Source: Paraburkholderia bannensis NBRC 103871
Lineage (GTDB): Bacteria; Pseudomonadota; Gammaproteobacteria; Burkholderiales; Burkholderiaceae
Direction of reading: 5' to 3'
DNA length: 64,000 nucleotides
Assembly: GCF_000685015.1 (NCBI RefSeq)
Contig: NZ_BAYA01000003.1
Span: 310,001 to 374,000, forward strand
In this document: piece by piece, positions 43,933 through 54,600 of the stretch
Layout of the letters: every line of letters starts with the position of its first letter
Numbering within the stretch: position 1 is the stretch's first letter
Notes under the pieces: model-generated
Seen by the model: only the letters and a program-made list of their open reading frames with translations
The model's database searches: none
Told to the model about the DNA's origin: nothing
Made by a program: the position numbers and the translations under genes

Positions 43933-44619
43933 ATGGACACCACGCTCACGCAATCGGCCGCTTCATCGACCGCGGATCTCGGCCGCCGCGTCCGCGCCGC
44001 GCGCCTGGCCCAGGATCTGACGATCGAGCACGCCAGCCGCGTGTGCGGGGTTTCGCGCTCGACGCTGTCGAAGATCGAAAACGGGCTGATGTCGCCCACC
44101 TTCGACGTGCTGCAGAAAATCGTCGCGGGCTTGAAGATCGATCTGGGCGAACTGTTCGGCTCCACGCCCAAGCTCGATTCCGGCGGCCGTCGCGCGCTCA
44201 CGCGGCGCGGCGCGGGCAAGCCGCACGCGTATCGCGGCTATGCGATGGAGTTGCTCGCCACGGAACTCGCGCACAAGGCCATGTTGCCGTTTCTGGTGCG
44301 CATCACGGCACACTCGGCCGACGCGTTCGATGACTGGGGGCGTCACGAAGGCGAGGAATTTATCTATGTGATCAGCGGCAGCGTGTGCCTGTATACGGAA
44401 CTCTATACGCCCACACATCTGGATGCGGGCGACAGCCTGTACTTCGACAGCCGCACCGGGCACTACGCCGTGTCCACGAGCAAGGAAGACGCCGTGGTGC
44501 TCTGGATGTCCACCGGCGAGACCGTGCCGGGCGCGCTGGAAGCCGCCCAGGCCTTAACAGCTGCGCCTGATGCGACCATCAAGCCGTCGCGTTCCAAAAG
44601 GAAACTTCCGGCAGCGTGA
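43933..44619 (+). CDS. XRE-family regulator with cupin domain
   Basis: This 228-residue protein has a DNA-binding XRE HTH at residues 17-75 (LGRRVRAARLAQDLTIEHAS, then VSRSTLSKIENGLMSPTF) and a C-terminal cupin_2 domain from about residue 115 (HEGEEFIYVISGSVCLYTEL, then HLDAGDSLYFDSRTGHY). Such proteins (PuuR/SutR-like) repress or activate small catabolic units after binding a small ligand in the cupin. The neighbouring ALDH7 gene is a possible target. A dyad overlaps its probable -10. Length and layout are normal. Confidence 0.92.
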   Translation: MDTTLTQSAASSTADLGRRVRAARLAQDLTIEHASRVCGVSRSTLSKIENGLMSPTFDVLQKIVAGLKIDLGELFGSTPKLDSGGRRALTRRGAGKPHAYRGYAMELLATELAHKAMLPFLVRITAHSADAFDDWGRHEGEEFIYVISGSVCLYTELYTPTHLDAGDSLYFDSRTGHYAVSTSKEDAVVLWMSTGETVPGALEAAQALTAAPDATIKPSRSKRKLPAA

Positions 44620-44646
44620 ACGCAGGCGCGCCACACGCGTGAATAT

Positions 44647-45642
44647 TCACGCTTTGCCTTTTGCGCGCGAACGCCCCTTCCTCGCTGTAACAGAACCCTG
44701 CGCGCCGACCCGTTCGCGCGCCGACTGCCTTACTGCATCCATCAACGCACGCCCGGCCGCCGTCGGCTGCGTATCGGTGCGCTGAATCAGGCCGACCGGC
44801 TCTTCGCCACCCGCACTCGGCAAGGGCAAGCGCACCAGCGTGCCCTCGCGCAGATCGTATTCGACCGCACCCGACGGCACGAACCAGACCGCGTCGTTCT
44901 CCAGCGCCAGCGCGCGCCCGACCGAAACCGACAGCAACTCGACAAAGGACGTGAGCGGCGGCGCGCCCCACGCCGCCAGCAGGCTGTCTGCCGCCTGGCG
45001 AATCAAGGTGCCGAACGGCGGCAGGACAAGCGGGAAAGCCGTAGGAAATGGCGCGAGCGGCTGTGCCGAATCGGAATCGGCGACAAGGGGATGGCCCTTG
45101 CGCACGACCACGGCGAGCGGCTCGTTATAGAGCTGCTCGAAACTCAGGCCCACCATGCGCTCGGGATCCGCGAGCCGACCGACCGCGAAACTAACCGCGC
45201 CCGCCTTCAGCAATTCGAGCAATTCCGCATTGGCCCCCGTCACCAGCCGCACGCTCACGCGCGGCCAGTCGCCGGTGAAACCACGCAGCGCGGCGGGCAA
45301 CAGTGCCGTCGCCACGGTAGGCAGCACGCCAATATCGAGTGTCGCCGCCACCGTCCCTTCCTCGCGCGCGAGCAGCGCCACGCCCTGACGCAGCGCACTC
45401 ACGCACGCGCTCGCGTGCGGCATGAAAAGTTGACCTTCGCGTGTAGGCAGCGCGCCGTGCCGGCCGCGCTCGAACAGCTTCACGCCGAGCGCCGCCTCAA
45501 GTTCGGCGATCGTCTTGGAAACGGCGGGCTGGGTAATCGACAGGCTTTCCGCGGCCTGCTGCACGCTGCCGAACTGCGCAACGGCAAGAAAGCACTGGAG
45601 ATGGCGAAATTTGACGCGTGAGTCTGCGAGCCGGTTTTGCAT
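44647..45642 (-). CDS. pcaQ: pca operon LysR-type regulator
   Basis: This 331-residue LysR protein matches PcaQ: RVKFRHLQCFLAVAQFGSVQ at the start, ITQPAVSKTIAELEAALGVK as HTH, and an effector domain with VRLVTGANAELLELLKAG and FVELLSVSVGRALALENDAV. The basic tail (ARKGRSRAKGKA) is an oddity. PcaQ activates protocatechuate degradation genes in response to beta-carboxy-cis,cis-muconate or related intermediates. It is divergent from pcaH, with 143 bases between starts. Its ATG overlaps a palindromic LysR-type box. Confidence 0.92.
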   Translation of the reverse strand: MQNRLADSRVKFRHLQCFLAVAQFGSVQQAAESLSITQPAVSKTIAELEAALGVKLFERGRHGALPTREGQLFMPHASACVSALRQGVALLAREEGTVAATLDIGVLPTVATALLPAALRGFTGDWPRVSVRLVTGANAELLELLKAGAVSFAVGRLADPERMVGLSFEQLYNEPLAVVVRKGHPLVADSDSAQPLAPFPTAFPLVLPPFGTLIRQAADSLLAAWGAPPLTSFVELLSVSVGRALALENDAVWFVPSGAVEYDLREGTLVRLPLPSAGGEEPVGLIQRTDTQPTAAGRALMDAVRQSARERVGAQGSVTARKGRSRAKGKA

Positions 45643-45655
45643 AACGATTGGTTAT
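45641..45655. promoter_or_regulatory. PcaQ-box-like LysR site overlapping the pcaQ start codon
   Basis: ATAAC-N5-GTTAT is a perfect dyad with the T-N11-A spacing typical of LysR sites. It is close to the PcaQ box known from rhizobia (ATAACC-N4-GGTTAA). It covers two bases of the pcaQ ATG and lies 131 bases before pcaH, so it could both activate pcaHG and block pcaQ. Confidence 0.65.
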
Positions 45656-45785
45656 ACGAGACGCGATAAAACGTCATTTTGCATAACTTTTCGCATTGGA
45701 TAAAGTGGCGGCATGCACGTGATGCGACGGTGCGCCGCGCTGCAAATAACTTCTTCCCACAAATCCTGCCAGGAGACACCCCACC

Positions 45786-46490
45786 ATGGACGAGTCCATC
45801 CTGTCGCCGCGCGACTTCGATTCGCATCCGGCGTTTGTCTATCCCCCGTATCGCTCCTCCACCAAACGCGGCCCGACGCAGCCGATGATTCCGCTGAAGG
45901 AAAAGCTGCGCAATCTGCACGCCCCCGTGTATGGCGCGGAAGACCTCGGCGCGCTCGATCACGACCTCACGCGTAATGCGGCACGCAACGGCGAACCGCT
46001 GGGCGAGCGCATCATCGTGACGGGCCGCGTGCTCGACGACGGCGGCAAGCCGGTGCGCAACACGCTCGTGGAAATCTGGCAGGCCAACGCGGCGGGACGC
46101 TACGTTCACAAGCAGGATCAGCACGATGCGCCGCTCGATCCGAACTTCCTCGGCGCAGGCCGCTGCGTGACCGACAACGAAGGCCGTTACCGCTTCCTGA
46201 CGATCAAGCCGGGCGCGTATCCCTGGGGCAACCACCCCAACGCATGGCGTCCGCAGCACATCCACTTCTCGCTGTTCGGCGATTACTTCGGCTCGCGCCT
46301 CGTGACGCAGATGTATTTCCCCGGCGACCCGCTGCTCGCGTTCGACCCGATCTATCAGGGCACGCCCGAGCAGGCGCGCGAGCGCATGATTTCGCGCTTC
46401 TCGCTCGACACCACCGAAGACAGCTACGCACTCGGCTACGAATTCGACATCGTGCTGCGCGGCCCGAACCAGACCCCCACGGAGCGTTGA
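45786..46490 (+). CDS. pcaH: Protocatechuate 3,4-dioxygenase beta subunit
   Basis: This 234-residue subunit carries the mononuclear Fe(III) site of intradiol ring cleavage, converting protocatechuate to beta-carboxy-cis,cis-muconate. The two tyrosinate and two histidine ligands are expected in the RPPYRSS-like N-terminal region onward and in GAYPWGNHPNAWRPQHIHFS, where the Tyr and both His are visible. An N-terminal extension typical of the beta chain (DFDSHPAFVYPPYRSSTKRG) is present. pcaG follows after 2 bases. A LysR box lies upstream. Confidence 0.96.
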   Translation: MDESILSPRDFDSHPAFVYPPYRSSTKRGPTQPMIPLKEKLRNLHAPVYGAEDLGALDHDLTRNAARNGEPLGERIIVTGRVLDDGGKPVRNTLVEIWQANAAGRYVHKQDQHDAPLDPNFLGAGRCVTDNEGRYRFLTIKPGAYPWGNHPNAWRPQHIHFSLFGDYFGSRLVTQMYFPGDPLLAFDPIYQGTPEQARERMISRFSLDTTEDSYALGYEFDIVLRGPNQTPTER

Positions 46491-46492
46491 TC

Positions 46493-47080
46493 ATGGCACT
46501 CAAGGAAACGCCCTCGCAAACTGTCGGCCCGTACTTCGCCTACGGCCTTTGCCCGCAGCAGTACAACTTCGACTACAAGAGCCTGTTCACGCCCGAAGTC
46601 GTCGGCTCGCAAACGCCCGGCGAGCACATCACGGTGATGGGTCATGTGATCGACGGTGACGGCAAGCCCGTGTTCGACGCGATGCTGGAATTCTCGCAAG
46701 TCGACTCGCAAGGCCATTACCCCGAGTCGCGCGCACAAATCGCCGAGACGGGCTTTCGCGGTTTCGCACGCGCGGGCACCGGCACGGATCCGGAGCAGCG
46801 CTTCGTCGTGCGTACGGTGAAACCCGCTAGCGAAAACGCCGGCGAAGCACCGCATATCAACGTGATCGTGATGATGCGCGGCATGCTCACACATACCTTC
46901 ACGCGCATTTATTTCGACGACGAAGCCGCTGCGAATGCCGCCGATCCGGTGCTCGCGTCGGTGCCCGAAGCACGCCGCAATACGCTGATCGCGCGTCGCA
47001 CGGAGCAAGCCGGCAATATCGTTTATCACTTCGATATCCGCATGCAGGGCGAAGGCGAAACGGTGTTCTTCGACCTGTGA
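46493..47080 (+). CDS. pcaG: Protocatechuate 3,4-dioxygenase alpha subunit
   Basis: This 195-residue non-catalytic partner of PcaH forms the heteromultimeric dioxygenase. Features include ETPSQTVGPYFAYGLCP at the N-terminus, VMGHVIDGDGKPVFDAMLEF, and the HINVIVMMRGMLTHTFTRIY region that replaces the iron ligands of the beta chain. ATG 46493 follows pcaH by 2 bases; the 5' coupling is tight, with GGAG in the end of pcaH. A terminator lies 126 bases downstream. No other pca genes (pcaBCD) are adjacent here. Confidence 0.96.
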   Translation: MALKETPSQTVGPYFAYGLCPQQYNFDYKSLFTPEVVGSQTPGEHITVMGHVIDGDGKPVFDAMLEFSQVDSQGHYPESRAQIAETGFRGFARAGTGTDPEQRFVVRTVKPASENAGEAPHINVIVMMRGMLTHTFTRIYFDDEAAANAADPVLASVPEARRNTLIARRTEQAGNIVYHFDIRMQGEGETVFFDL

Positions 47081-47205
47081 TGCACCGCTTCGCGAGCCGC
47101 CGCTTGATGACTTTCACGTGGACTTTCACGCGGCTTTCATGAACCGGCCCTAAGATCGCTACCACTGCGATCTGATCGCGGAACTCCGAGCTGTACCTTG
47201 ATGAG

Positions 47206-47233
47206 GCCTGCCATTGAGCAGGCTTCTTTTTTT
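47206..47233 (+). terminator. Rho-independent terminator after pcaG
   Basis: GCCTGC (47206-47211) pairs with GCAGGC (47218-47223), followed by TTCTTTTTTTG. It separates pcaHG from the convergent NnrU gene. Confidence 0.85.
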
Positions 47234-47248
47234 GTGGCGGCGCGTTGT

Positions 47249-47827
47249 TCAGCCGAACGGTCTCACGCCGATCACCGGGCCATGCAGCCAGAACGCGAAT
47301 ATGGCCCACGCCACAAGGCCGATAACGACGGTCAGCCCGTCGCGCGCGAACGAGCCCGGCGTGTATACGACGCCCGCTTCGCGGTCGCGCCTGCGGCCCG
47401 CGCGCACTTCGACCAGCGACCAGACAAGAAAAACCAGAAAGAGCAGCATCGCGTGCAGCGTGCCGTTGGCGAGCAGGTGAGCGAACGCCCAGAGCGCCAC
47501 GCCGCTCACGAAAGGCTGGCCCAGCGCGCGTTTGATGTGATTGCCGGGCACGTAGGCCGCCGTGAGCATCACGAACGCAATGGCGGTCAGCAGCCCGGTC
47601 AGGTGCGCCATGCCGCGAGGCGGCAGCCAGACAGGCACCGGATAGCGGCGCGCGAGCCCATAGCCCACCACGATCAGCACGATGCCGAGAATGGAGGCCA
47701 GCGCGAAAACGCCCCGCCATGCACGCACGCCGAAGCGCTCGATCTGCGCAGCACGCCAGGGCGCCGCCACGACACGAATCGAATGCACGCCGATAAAAAG
47801 CACGAGCCCAAGGACAAGCAACGCCAT
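47249..47827 (-). CDS. NnrU family membrane protein
   Basis: This 192-residue inner-membrane protein has five or six hydrophobic segments. The family motifs are visible as LFIGVHSIRVVAAPWR at the start, WLPPRGMAHLTGLLTAIAFV, and ALWAFAHLLANGTLHAMLLF (His and Asn conserved). NnrU was first seen near nitrite/nitric oxide reductase genes, but relatives are widespread, including 15-cis-zeta-carotene isomerase-like haem proteins; the conserved His residues may hold haem. No denitrification gene is nearby. It is convergent with pcaG. Confidence 0.9.
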   Translation of the reverse strand: MALLVLGLVLFIGVHSIRVVAAPWRAAQIERFGVRAWRGVFALASILGIVLIVVGYGLARRYPVPVWLPPRGMAHLTGLLTAIAFVMLTAAYVPGNHIKRALGQPFVSGVALWAFAHLLANGTLHAMLLFLVFLVWSLVEVRAGRRRDREAGVVYTPGSFARDGLTVVIGLVAWAIFAFWLHGPVIGVRPFG

Positions 47828-47895
47828 ATCCGCCCCCTTGCAGCCGCCAGGCCGCAGCGAGCACGATTATGGCGCTTATTGCGCAACGCAGGCTT

Positions 47896-47931
47896 GAGCC
47901 TGCTTTTGAGCCTGCTTTTGAACCTGTTTAT
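47896..47931. repeat. Short tandem repeat, three 12-bp units
   Basis: GAGCCTGCTTTT occurs twice (47896-47907, 47908-47919), followed by a degenerate third unit GAACCTGTTTAT. The first unit also forms a hairpin with GCAGGC at 47888-47893, giving a plus-strand terminator-like GCAGGC-TTGA-GCCTGC-TTTT. It lies between the NnrU and H-NS-like genes. Confidence 0.7.
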
Positions 47932-48126
47932 TGGGCTTCAACACAAAGACGGGACAGCACTGCCACAAACACGGGGCGCACCAACGCGAAGCGCCATTGA
48001 TTAAATGGGCAATATTCGCCGAAAGGTATTTTAAAACGCCACTGAAGAAATATCGGAGAAGCCACAATCCGCCAAACGAGTGTCCGGCAGTCGGGTTACT
48101 TGCGCTTAATGGCCCGCCACACTGCA

Positions 48127-48357
48127 CTAGCAGCGGAAATGCTCGATATCCTGACCCGCATGCTTATAACGCAACAGCCAGCTCGGCATATCGCCTTCTC
48201 CATTCCAGGAGTTGCCATATGCGTCGCGGTACTTCGGAAGCCGTTCGCTTTCTGCAATTGATGATTCAAGAACTTCGAGCGTAATGCCGTACTCGTCCAT
48301 GCGGCGTTTAATCCACACGATGAGCCGTTCGCGCGCCTCACTGTCGAGGTCGAACAT
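48127..48357 (-). CDS. Truncated H-NS-like protein, 76 residues
   Basis: This short protein aligns with the C-terminal half of Burkholderia H-NS/MvaT-type proteins. The linker helix IVWIKRRMDEYGITLEVL corresponds to the usual region before the DNA-binding domain. Then YRDAYGNSWNGEGDMPSWLL (residues 43-62) matches the YRD...W(S/T)GRGR(x)PxW(L/I) core. Most of the N-terminal dimerisation coiled coil is missing. The core loop GRGR is replaced by GEGD (Glu54, Asp56), reversing the charge of the minor-groove reader. GAGG 9 bases before the ATG supports expression. It may be an H-NS modulator rather than a DNA binder; this is inference. Confidence 0.75.
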   Translation of the reverse strand: MFDLDSEARERLIVWIKRRMDEYGITLEVLESSIAESERLPKYRDAYGNSWNGEGDMPSWLLRYKHAGQDIEHFRC

Positions 48358-48675
48358 CGGTTAATTCCTCTCGCATCGCCAAGGGCCGGGCGTCGATCGA
48401 CTTTCGAATCGTCTGCCCTGAAAAGACAAAGGCTTCGCTCTCTGGCGCGAAGCCTTGCTGCACTGATGAGATGACCAGGAGGTGGAATCCGTGGCCGGTC
48501 GGAGGGGATCTGAAGTCCGCTGCTCCGCTCGCCAGAATGTGCCGCAAAGGTGCGCGGCTGCTTGCTGCAAGCGGAACCCATCATACCTTGCCGCCACTGC
48601 CCAGATCAAGCGATTTGACGCCTGCGCAGGCCATTTAAAGCCGTTGCAGGCGTCTTTGCCGACCTTCGGGCGGGG
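48358..48675. other. Intergenic region between H-NS-like and UvrA-like genes
   Basis: A 318-base gap. It holds the hairpin AAGGCTTCGC (48429-48438) with GCGAAGCCTT (48447-48456), followed on the minus strand by TTGTCTTTTC. This is a probable terminator for the UvrA-like gene, about 220 bases past its stop. No supported ORF. Confidence 0.55.
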
Positions 48676-51600
48676 TTACCCCTGGGACGCCCCCGCGCGC
48701 CGTCTGGCGCCCTCTGGCTTGCCCGCAACATCGCTCGCAACTTCGTTCGCAACCCCGTTCGCGGCCGCATCGGTTTGCGGGGCATCGGCAGCCGTGCGCG
48801 CGAGCACCGGCTTGAGCGCGACGCCCGTGTGACTCGCCGCCACTTTCACGAGCCCTTCGGGCTGCGCTGCGCCGACGATCGTGCCGCCGCCCACGCCGCC
48901 TTCGGGGCCGAGATCGATGATCCAGTCGGCTTCGGCAATCACGTCGAGATCGTGCTCGATCACCACCACGCTATGACCCGCATCGGCGAGTCGATGCAGC
49001 ACGCGGATCAGGCGCGCGACGTCGGCCATGTGCAGGCCCACGGTCGGCTCGTCGAGCACGTAGAGCGTGTGCGGCGCCTTCTGCCCGCGCCGCGTGATGT
49101 CGTCGCGCACCTTCGACAGTTCCGTCACGAGCTTGATGCGCTGCGCCTCGCCGCCCGACAGCGTCGGCGACGGCTGGCCAAGCGTGAGATAGCCGAGCCC
49201 CACGTCCTTCATCAATTGCAGCGGATGCGAAATGCTCGTGATCGACGCGAAGAACTCCACGGCCTCGTCGATTTCCATGGTCAGCACTTCGCCGATGTTC
49301 CGGCCGCGCCACGACACCGCCAGCGTCTCCGGATTGAAGCGCTGGCCGTGGCAGACATCGCACGGCACTTTCACATCGGGCAGGAAGCTCATGCCGATAG
49401 TTCGGACTCCCTGGCCTTCGCAGGCGGGACAGCGGCCATCGCCCGTATTGAACGAGAAACGCGACGCGCTGTAGCCGCGCGCACGCGCTTCCAGCGTATC
49501 GGCGAACAGGCGGCGAATCGCATCCCACACGCCGATATAAGTGGCCGGACACGAACGCGGCGTCTTGCCGATCGGCGTCTGGTCGACTTCGAGCACGCGG
49601 TCGATGCTTTCCCATCCCGTGATCGAATCGCAGCCCTGCCACACATGCGCGACTTCGAGCTTCGGCTTCGCGCTCGTGCGCGCGAGCACGCTCGAACGGC
49701 GTTCAGCGGCGCTCGGTGCGCTTTCCTTCGCGGACTTGCGCGCGCGCCGTTCCGCCGGCGACGACAGCACCGAACGGCCCACGGCGTCGAGCAGGTTGGA
49801 CAGCAGCACGTCGCGTGCGAGTGTCGACTTGCCGGAGCCGCTCACGCCCGTGATCGCCACGAGACGGCCGAGCGGAATCTGCGCGGTCACGTCGCGCAGG
49901 TTGTGCAGTTTGCCGCCATGCACGGTGAGCCATTGCGCGGGCACGGCTTCATGGCCCGCGCGCGCCGGCTTCACTTCCCGGCGCGGCTGCAACGGGTGCA
50001 CGATCGGATTCGCGAGATAGCGGCCCGTGAGCGAATCAGGCTGCGCAGCAAGATCGGCGACCTTGCCTTGCGCGACCACGCGGCCACCGCGCTTGCCCGC
50101 GCTCGGCCCGATATCGATGATGTGATCGGCGCGACGGATCGTGTCCTCGTCATGCTCGACCACGACCAGCGTATTGCCCTTGTCGCCGAGATTGCGCAGC
50201 GCGTTGAGCAGAATCTGGTTGTCGCGCGGATGCAGGCCGATGGTCGGCTCGTCGAGCACGTAGCAGACGCCTTGCAGGTTGCTGCCGAGCTGCGCGGCCA
50301 GACGGATACGCTGCGCTTCGCCGCCGGACAGACTCGGTGCGGCGCGATCGAGACTCAGGTAACCCAACCCGACTTCCTCCAGGAACTGCAGGCGGCTGCG
50401 AATTTCGCTGATGACGTCGCGCGCAATCTGCGCGTCGCGGCCGTTGAGTTCGAGCGATTCGACCCATTGACGCGTCTGCGCCACCGTCCATTGCGCGACT
50501 TCGACGATCGCGTGTTCGTCGAAGGTCACGGCGCGCGCCTCGGGATTCAGGCGCGTGCCGTGGCAATCCGGACACGGCTCGTCAGCCATTCCTTCGGGTT
50601 CCTGTTCTTCCGAAGGCAGCGTCTGTTCACGGCCGCGGTCGTCGGCGGACATCACCGTATCGTCGTAGGCGGCGCGCTGCTCGCGCGTGAGCGCGAGACC
50701 GGTACCCACGCAGGTCGTGCACCAGCCGTGCTTGCTGTTGTACGAGAACATGCGCGGGTCGAGCTCGGGATAGCTCGTGCCGCACACCGGGCAGGCGCGC
50801 CGTGTCGACAGCACCTTCACCGCGCCGATCTGCGACGTCGACGTGCCGTTGCCGAGCGCGTCGTCGAGGCCGTCGAGCGGCGCGAGCAGATGCACGACGC
50901 CCTTGCCCGCTTCGAGCGTCGTTTCGAGCATCTGGCGCAATTGAGCCTCGTTTTCAGGCTCGATCACGAGATCGCCGACCGGCAGCTCGATCGTGTGTTC
51001 GCGGAAGCGGTCGAGTTTCGGCCACGGCGCGACCGGCACGAATTCGCCATCGACACGCAGATGCGTATTGCCGCGTCCCTTCGCCCATTTCGCGAGATCG
51101 GTATAGACGCCCTTGCGGTTCACGACGAGCGGCGCAAGCAGGCCTACATGCTGGCCTCGATGCTCGCGCAACAATTGCGCGACGATCGCATCGGCGCTTT
51201 GCGAGGTGACCGGCGTGCCGTCGTGCACGCAATGCTGCATGCCGAGTTTCACGTAGAGCAGGCGCAGGAAGTGCCACACCTCGGACGTGGTCGCGACGGT
51301 GCTCTTGCGGCCGCCGCGCGACAGGCGCTGTTCGATTGCGACCGTCGGCGGAATGCCGTACACGGCGTCGACTTCGGGACGGCCGGCAGGCTGCACGATC
51401 GAGCGCGCATAGGCGTTCAGCGATTCCAGATAACGGCGCTGCCCCTCATGGAACAGAATGTCGAACGCGAGCGTGGACTTGCCCGACCCCGACACGCCCG
51501 TAATCACATTGAAGCGACCATGCGGAATATCGACGTCGAGTGCCTTGAGGTTATGCTCGCGCGCATTGACGATGCGCACGACGTCCTCGCCCTGGATTTC

Positions 51601-54600
51601 GCGGCGTGCCTGCGCCGCGCGCATCGCGGTTTGCAGCGCAATGCCCTCTTCTTCCGCCAGCACGGGTTCGACGCCATGGCCGAGCGCGGCTTCATAGCGC
51701 TCCAGCGCAGCGCCCGTGTGCGAGCGCGGGCACGCGATCGCATCGTCTGGCGTGCCCACGCAGACCACTTCGCCGCCCGCATCGCCGCCTTCCGGGCCGA
51801 GGTCGATCAGCCAGTCCGCCGCGCGAATCACGTCGAGGTTGTGCTCGATGACGAGCAGCGAATGACCGCCCGCCAGCAGCTTGCCGAACGCGCGCATCAG
51901 CTTGGCGATATCGTCGAAATGCAGGCCCGTGGTGGGCTCGTCGAACATGAACAGGCGTCCGCCCGCGGCCTTGTCCTTGCCGCGCGCCTGCGCCGTTTCC
52001 GCGAGATAACCCGCGAGCTTCAGGCGCTGCGCCTCGCCGCCCGAAAGCGTCGGCACCGGCTGGCCAAGCTTCACGTATTCCAGGCCCACATCGACGATCG
52101 GCTGGATCACGCGCAATACTTCGGCATCCTGAGCAAAGCACTGTGCGGCTTCGCTCACGGTCAGGTCGAGCACGTCCGCGACCGACAGCAAGCGACCGCC
52201 GCGCTCGATCTTCACTTCAAGCACTTCCGGGCGATAGCGGCTGCCATCGCAGTCCGGACAACGCAGATAAACGTCGCTCAGGAACTGCATTTCGATGTGT
52301 TCGAAGCCCGAGCCGCCGCATGTCGGGCAGCGGCCTTCGCCCGAGTTGAAGCTGAACATCCCCGCCGAATAGCCGCGCTGCTTCGCGAGTGGCGCCTTGG
52401 CGAACAGCTTGCGGATTTCATCGAACGCGCCAACGTAACTGGCCGGGTTCGAACGCGCGGTCTTGCCGATGGGCGACTGATCGACGAATACGGCGTCCGT
52501 GATCTGCTCCGCGCCCGTGAGCGCGCGATACGCGCCCGGCGATTCCGTGGCCTTGCCCAGATGACGCGCGAGCGCCGGATAAAGCACGTCCTGCACGAGC
52601 GTCGATTTGCCCGACCCCGACACGCCCGTCACGCAGACAAGACGCTGCAAGGGAATCTGCACTGTCACGTCGCGCAGATTGTGTTCGCTCGCCCCTTCCA
52701 GCAGCAGGCTGGGCGTCTGCGCGTCGACAGGACGACGCTCCCAGTGCGAAGCATCGGCCACCGCGCGATGGCCGCCCAGGTACTCGCCGGTCAGCGTGCC
52801 GGACGAGCGGATATCGTTGGGCGTGCCGTCATAGACGATCGTGCCGCCGCGCTCGCCCGGGCCGGGCCCCATGTCGATCAGGCGGTCGGCGGCCAGCATC
52901 ACCGAAGGGTCGTGCTCGACGACCACCAGCGTATTGCCCGCGTCGCGCAGGCGCTGCATGGCTTCGACGATGCGGTTCAGGTCGCGCGGGTGCAGCCCGA
53001 TGCTCGGCTCGTCCAGCACGAAAAGCGTCTTGGTCAACGACGTGCCGAGCGCCGTGGTCAGGTTGATCCGTTGCACTTCCCCGCCCGACAGCGTGCGGCT
53101 CTGGCGATCCAGCGTGAGATAGCCCAGCCCCACGTCGCACAGATATTTGAGGCGCGTGCGGACTTCGGCGAGCAGCAGCTTGAGTGCATCGTCAAGGAGT
53201 GCCGACGATAGCGAAAGATTGTCGAAGAAGCGGCGAATGCGCTCGATCGGCAACAGCATCACGTCGTGCAGCGTGAGGCCGGGCAGCGCCTCCAGTTGCG
53301 CGCGCGACCAGTCCACGCCATGCGGCAGGAAACGCGCGGAGGGTGCGAGCACTTCGTCCGCATTTGCCTGCGTGCCCAGGCGCCACTGCAACGCTTCCGT
53401 CTTCAGGCGCGCGCCGCCGCAGGTTTCGCACGGCGTGTAGCTGCGGTACTTCGACAGCAGCACGCGAATGTGCATCTTGTACGCTTTCGATTCCAGATAC
53501 TGGAAAAAACGCTTCACGCCGTACCACTGCGATTGCCAGCTGCCCTTCCAGTCCGGCGTGCCATTGAGCACCCAGTCGCGCTGTTCCTGCGTGAGCTCGG
53601 CCCAGGCGGTATCGCGCGGAATCCCGGCCTTGGCGGCATAACGCATGAGGTCGTCCTGGCACTCCTTCCATGCGGGCGTCTGCAGCGGCTTGATCGCGCC
53701 CCCGCGCAGCGACTTGCGCGCATCGGGAATCACCAGCCCCCAGTCCACGCCAATCACGCGGCCGAAACCCCGGCACACTTCGCAGGCGCCGTAAGCCGAA
53801 TTGAACGAGAACAGCGCCGGTTGTGGGTCTGCGTAACGCAGGTCGCTGTCGGGGCAATGCAGCCCAGTGGAAAAACGCCAGATCTGCGGCTCGGATTTCG
53901 TATCGGAAACCTCGCCCGCAGCGTCGGTTTCCGATACGACATAAATGTTCACGCGCCCCGCGCCGCGCTTGAGCGACGCCTCGATCGCCTCGACCACGCG
54001 GCTCTTTTCGGCTTTCTGGACACGGAAGCGATCCGCCACCACGTCGAGCACCTTGCGCGTGCCGTCGGCGGTCTTGACCTCGCGCTGGGCCTGGACGCGC
54101 GTGTAGCCGCTAGCGGACAGCCATTGCTGGACTTCCTCTTCGGTCGTTGTGTCCGGCAGTTCGACCGGGAACGTCACCACCAGGCGCGGATCGCCCACCG
54201 CCGTACGCGCCAGCAGCTCGGCGTAGATCGTCTCCGGCGTGTCGTGCCGCACCGGCTGCGCCGTGACGCGATCGAACAGGTTCGCGGCACGTGCGTAAAG
54301 CAGCTTCAGGTGGTCGTTCAGTTCCGTCATCGTGCCGACCGTCGAACGCGAACTGCGCACCGGGTTGGTCTGGTCAATCGCGATGGCAGGCGGCACGCCA
54401 TCGACGCGATCGACCTGCGGCCGATCCATGCGATCGAGGAACTGGCGTGCATACGCACTAAAGGTTTCGACGTAACGGCGCTGCCCTTCCGCGTAAAGGG
54501 TGTCGAACACGAGGCTGGACTTGCCCGAGCCGGACGGCCCGGTCACCACCGTCATTTCGCCGGTGTGCAGGTCGAGATCGAGGTTCTTGAGGTTGTGCTG

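Noticed and set aside
48775..53211. Open frame of 1478 codons on the plus strand
   Set aside because: It is antisense to the UvrA-like gene, Arg/His/Ala-rich and without domain motifs. High GC third-position bias in the real gene suppresses stops on the opposite strand.
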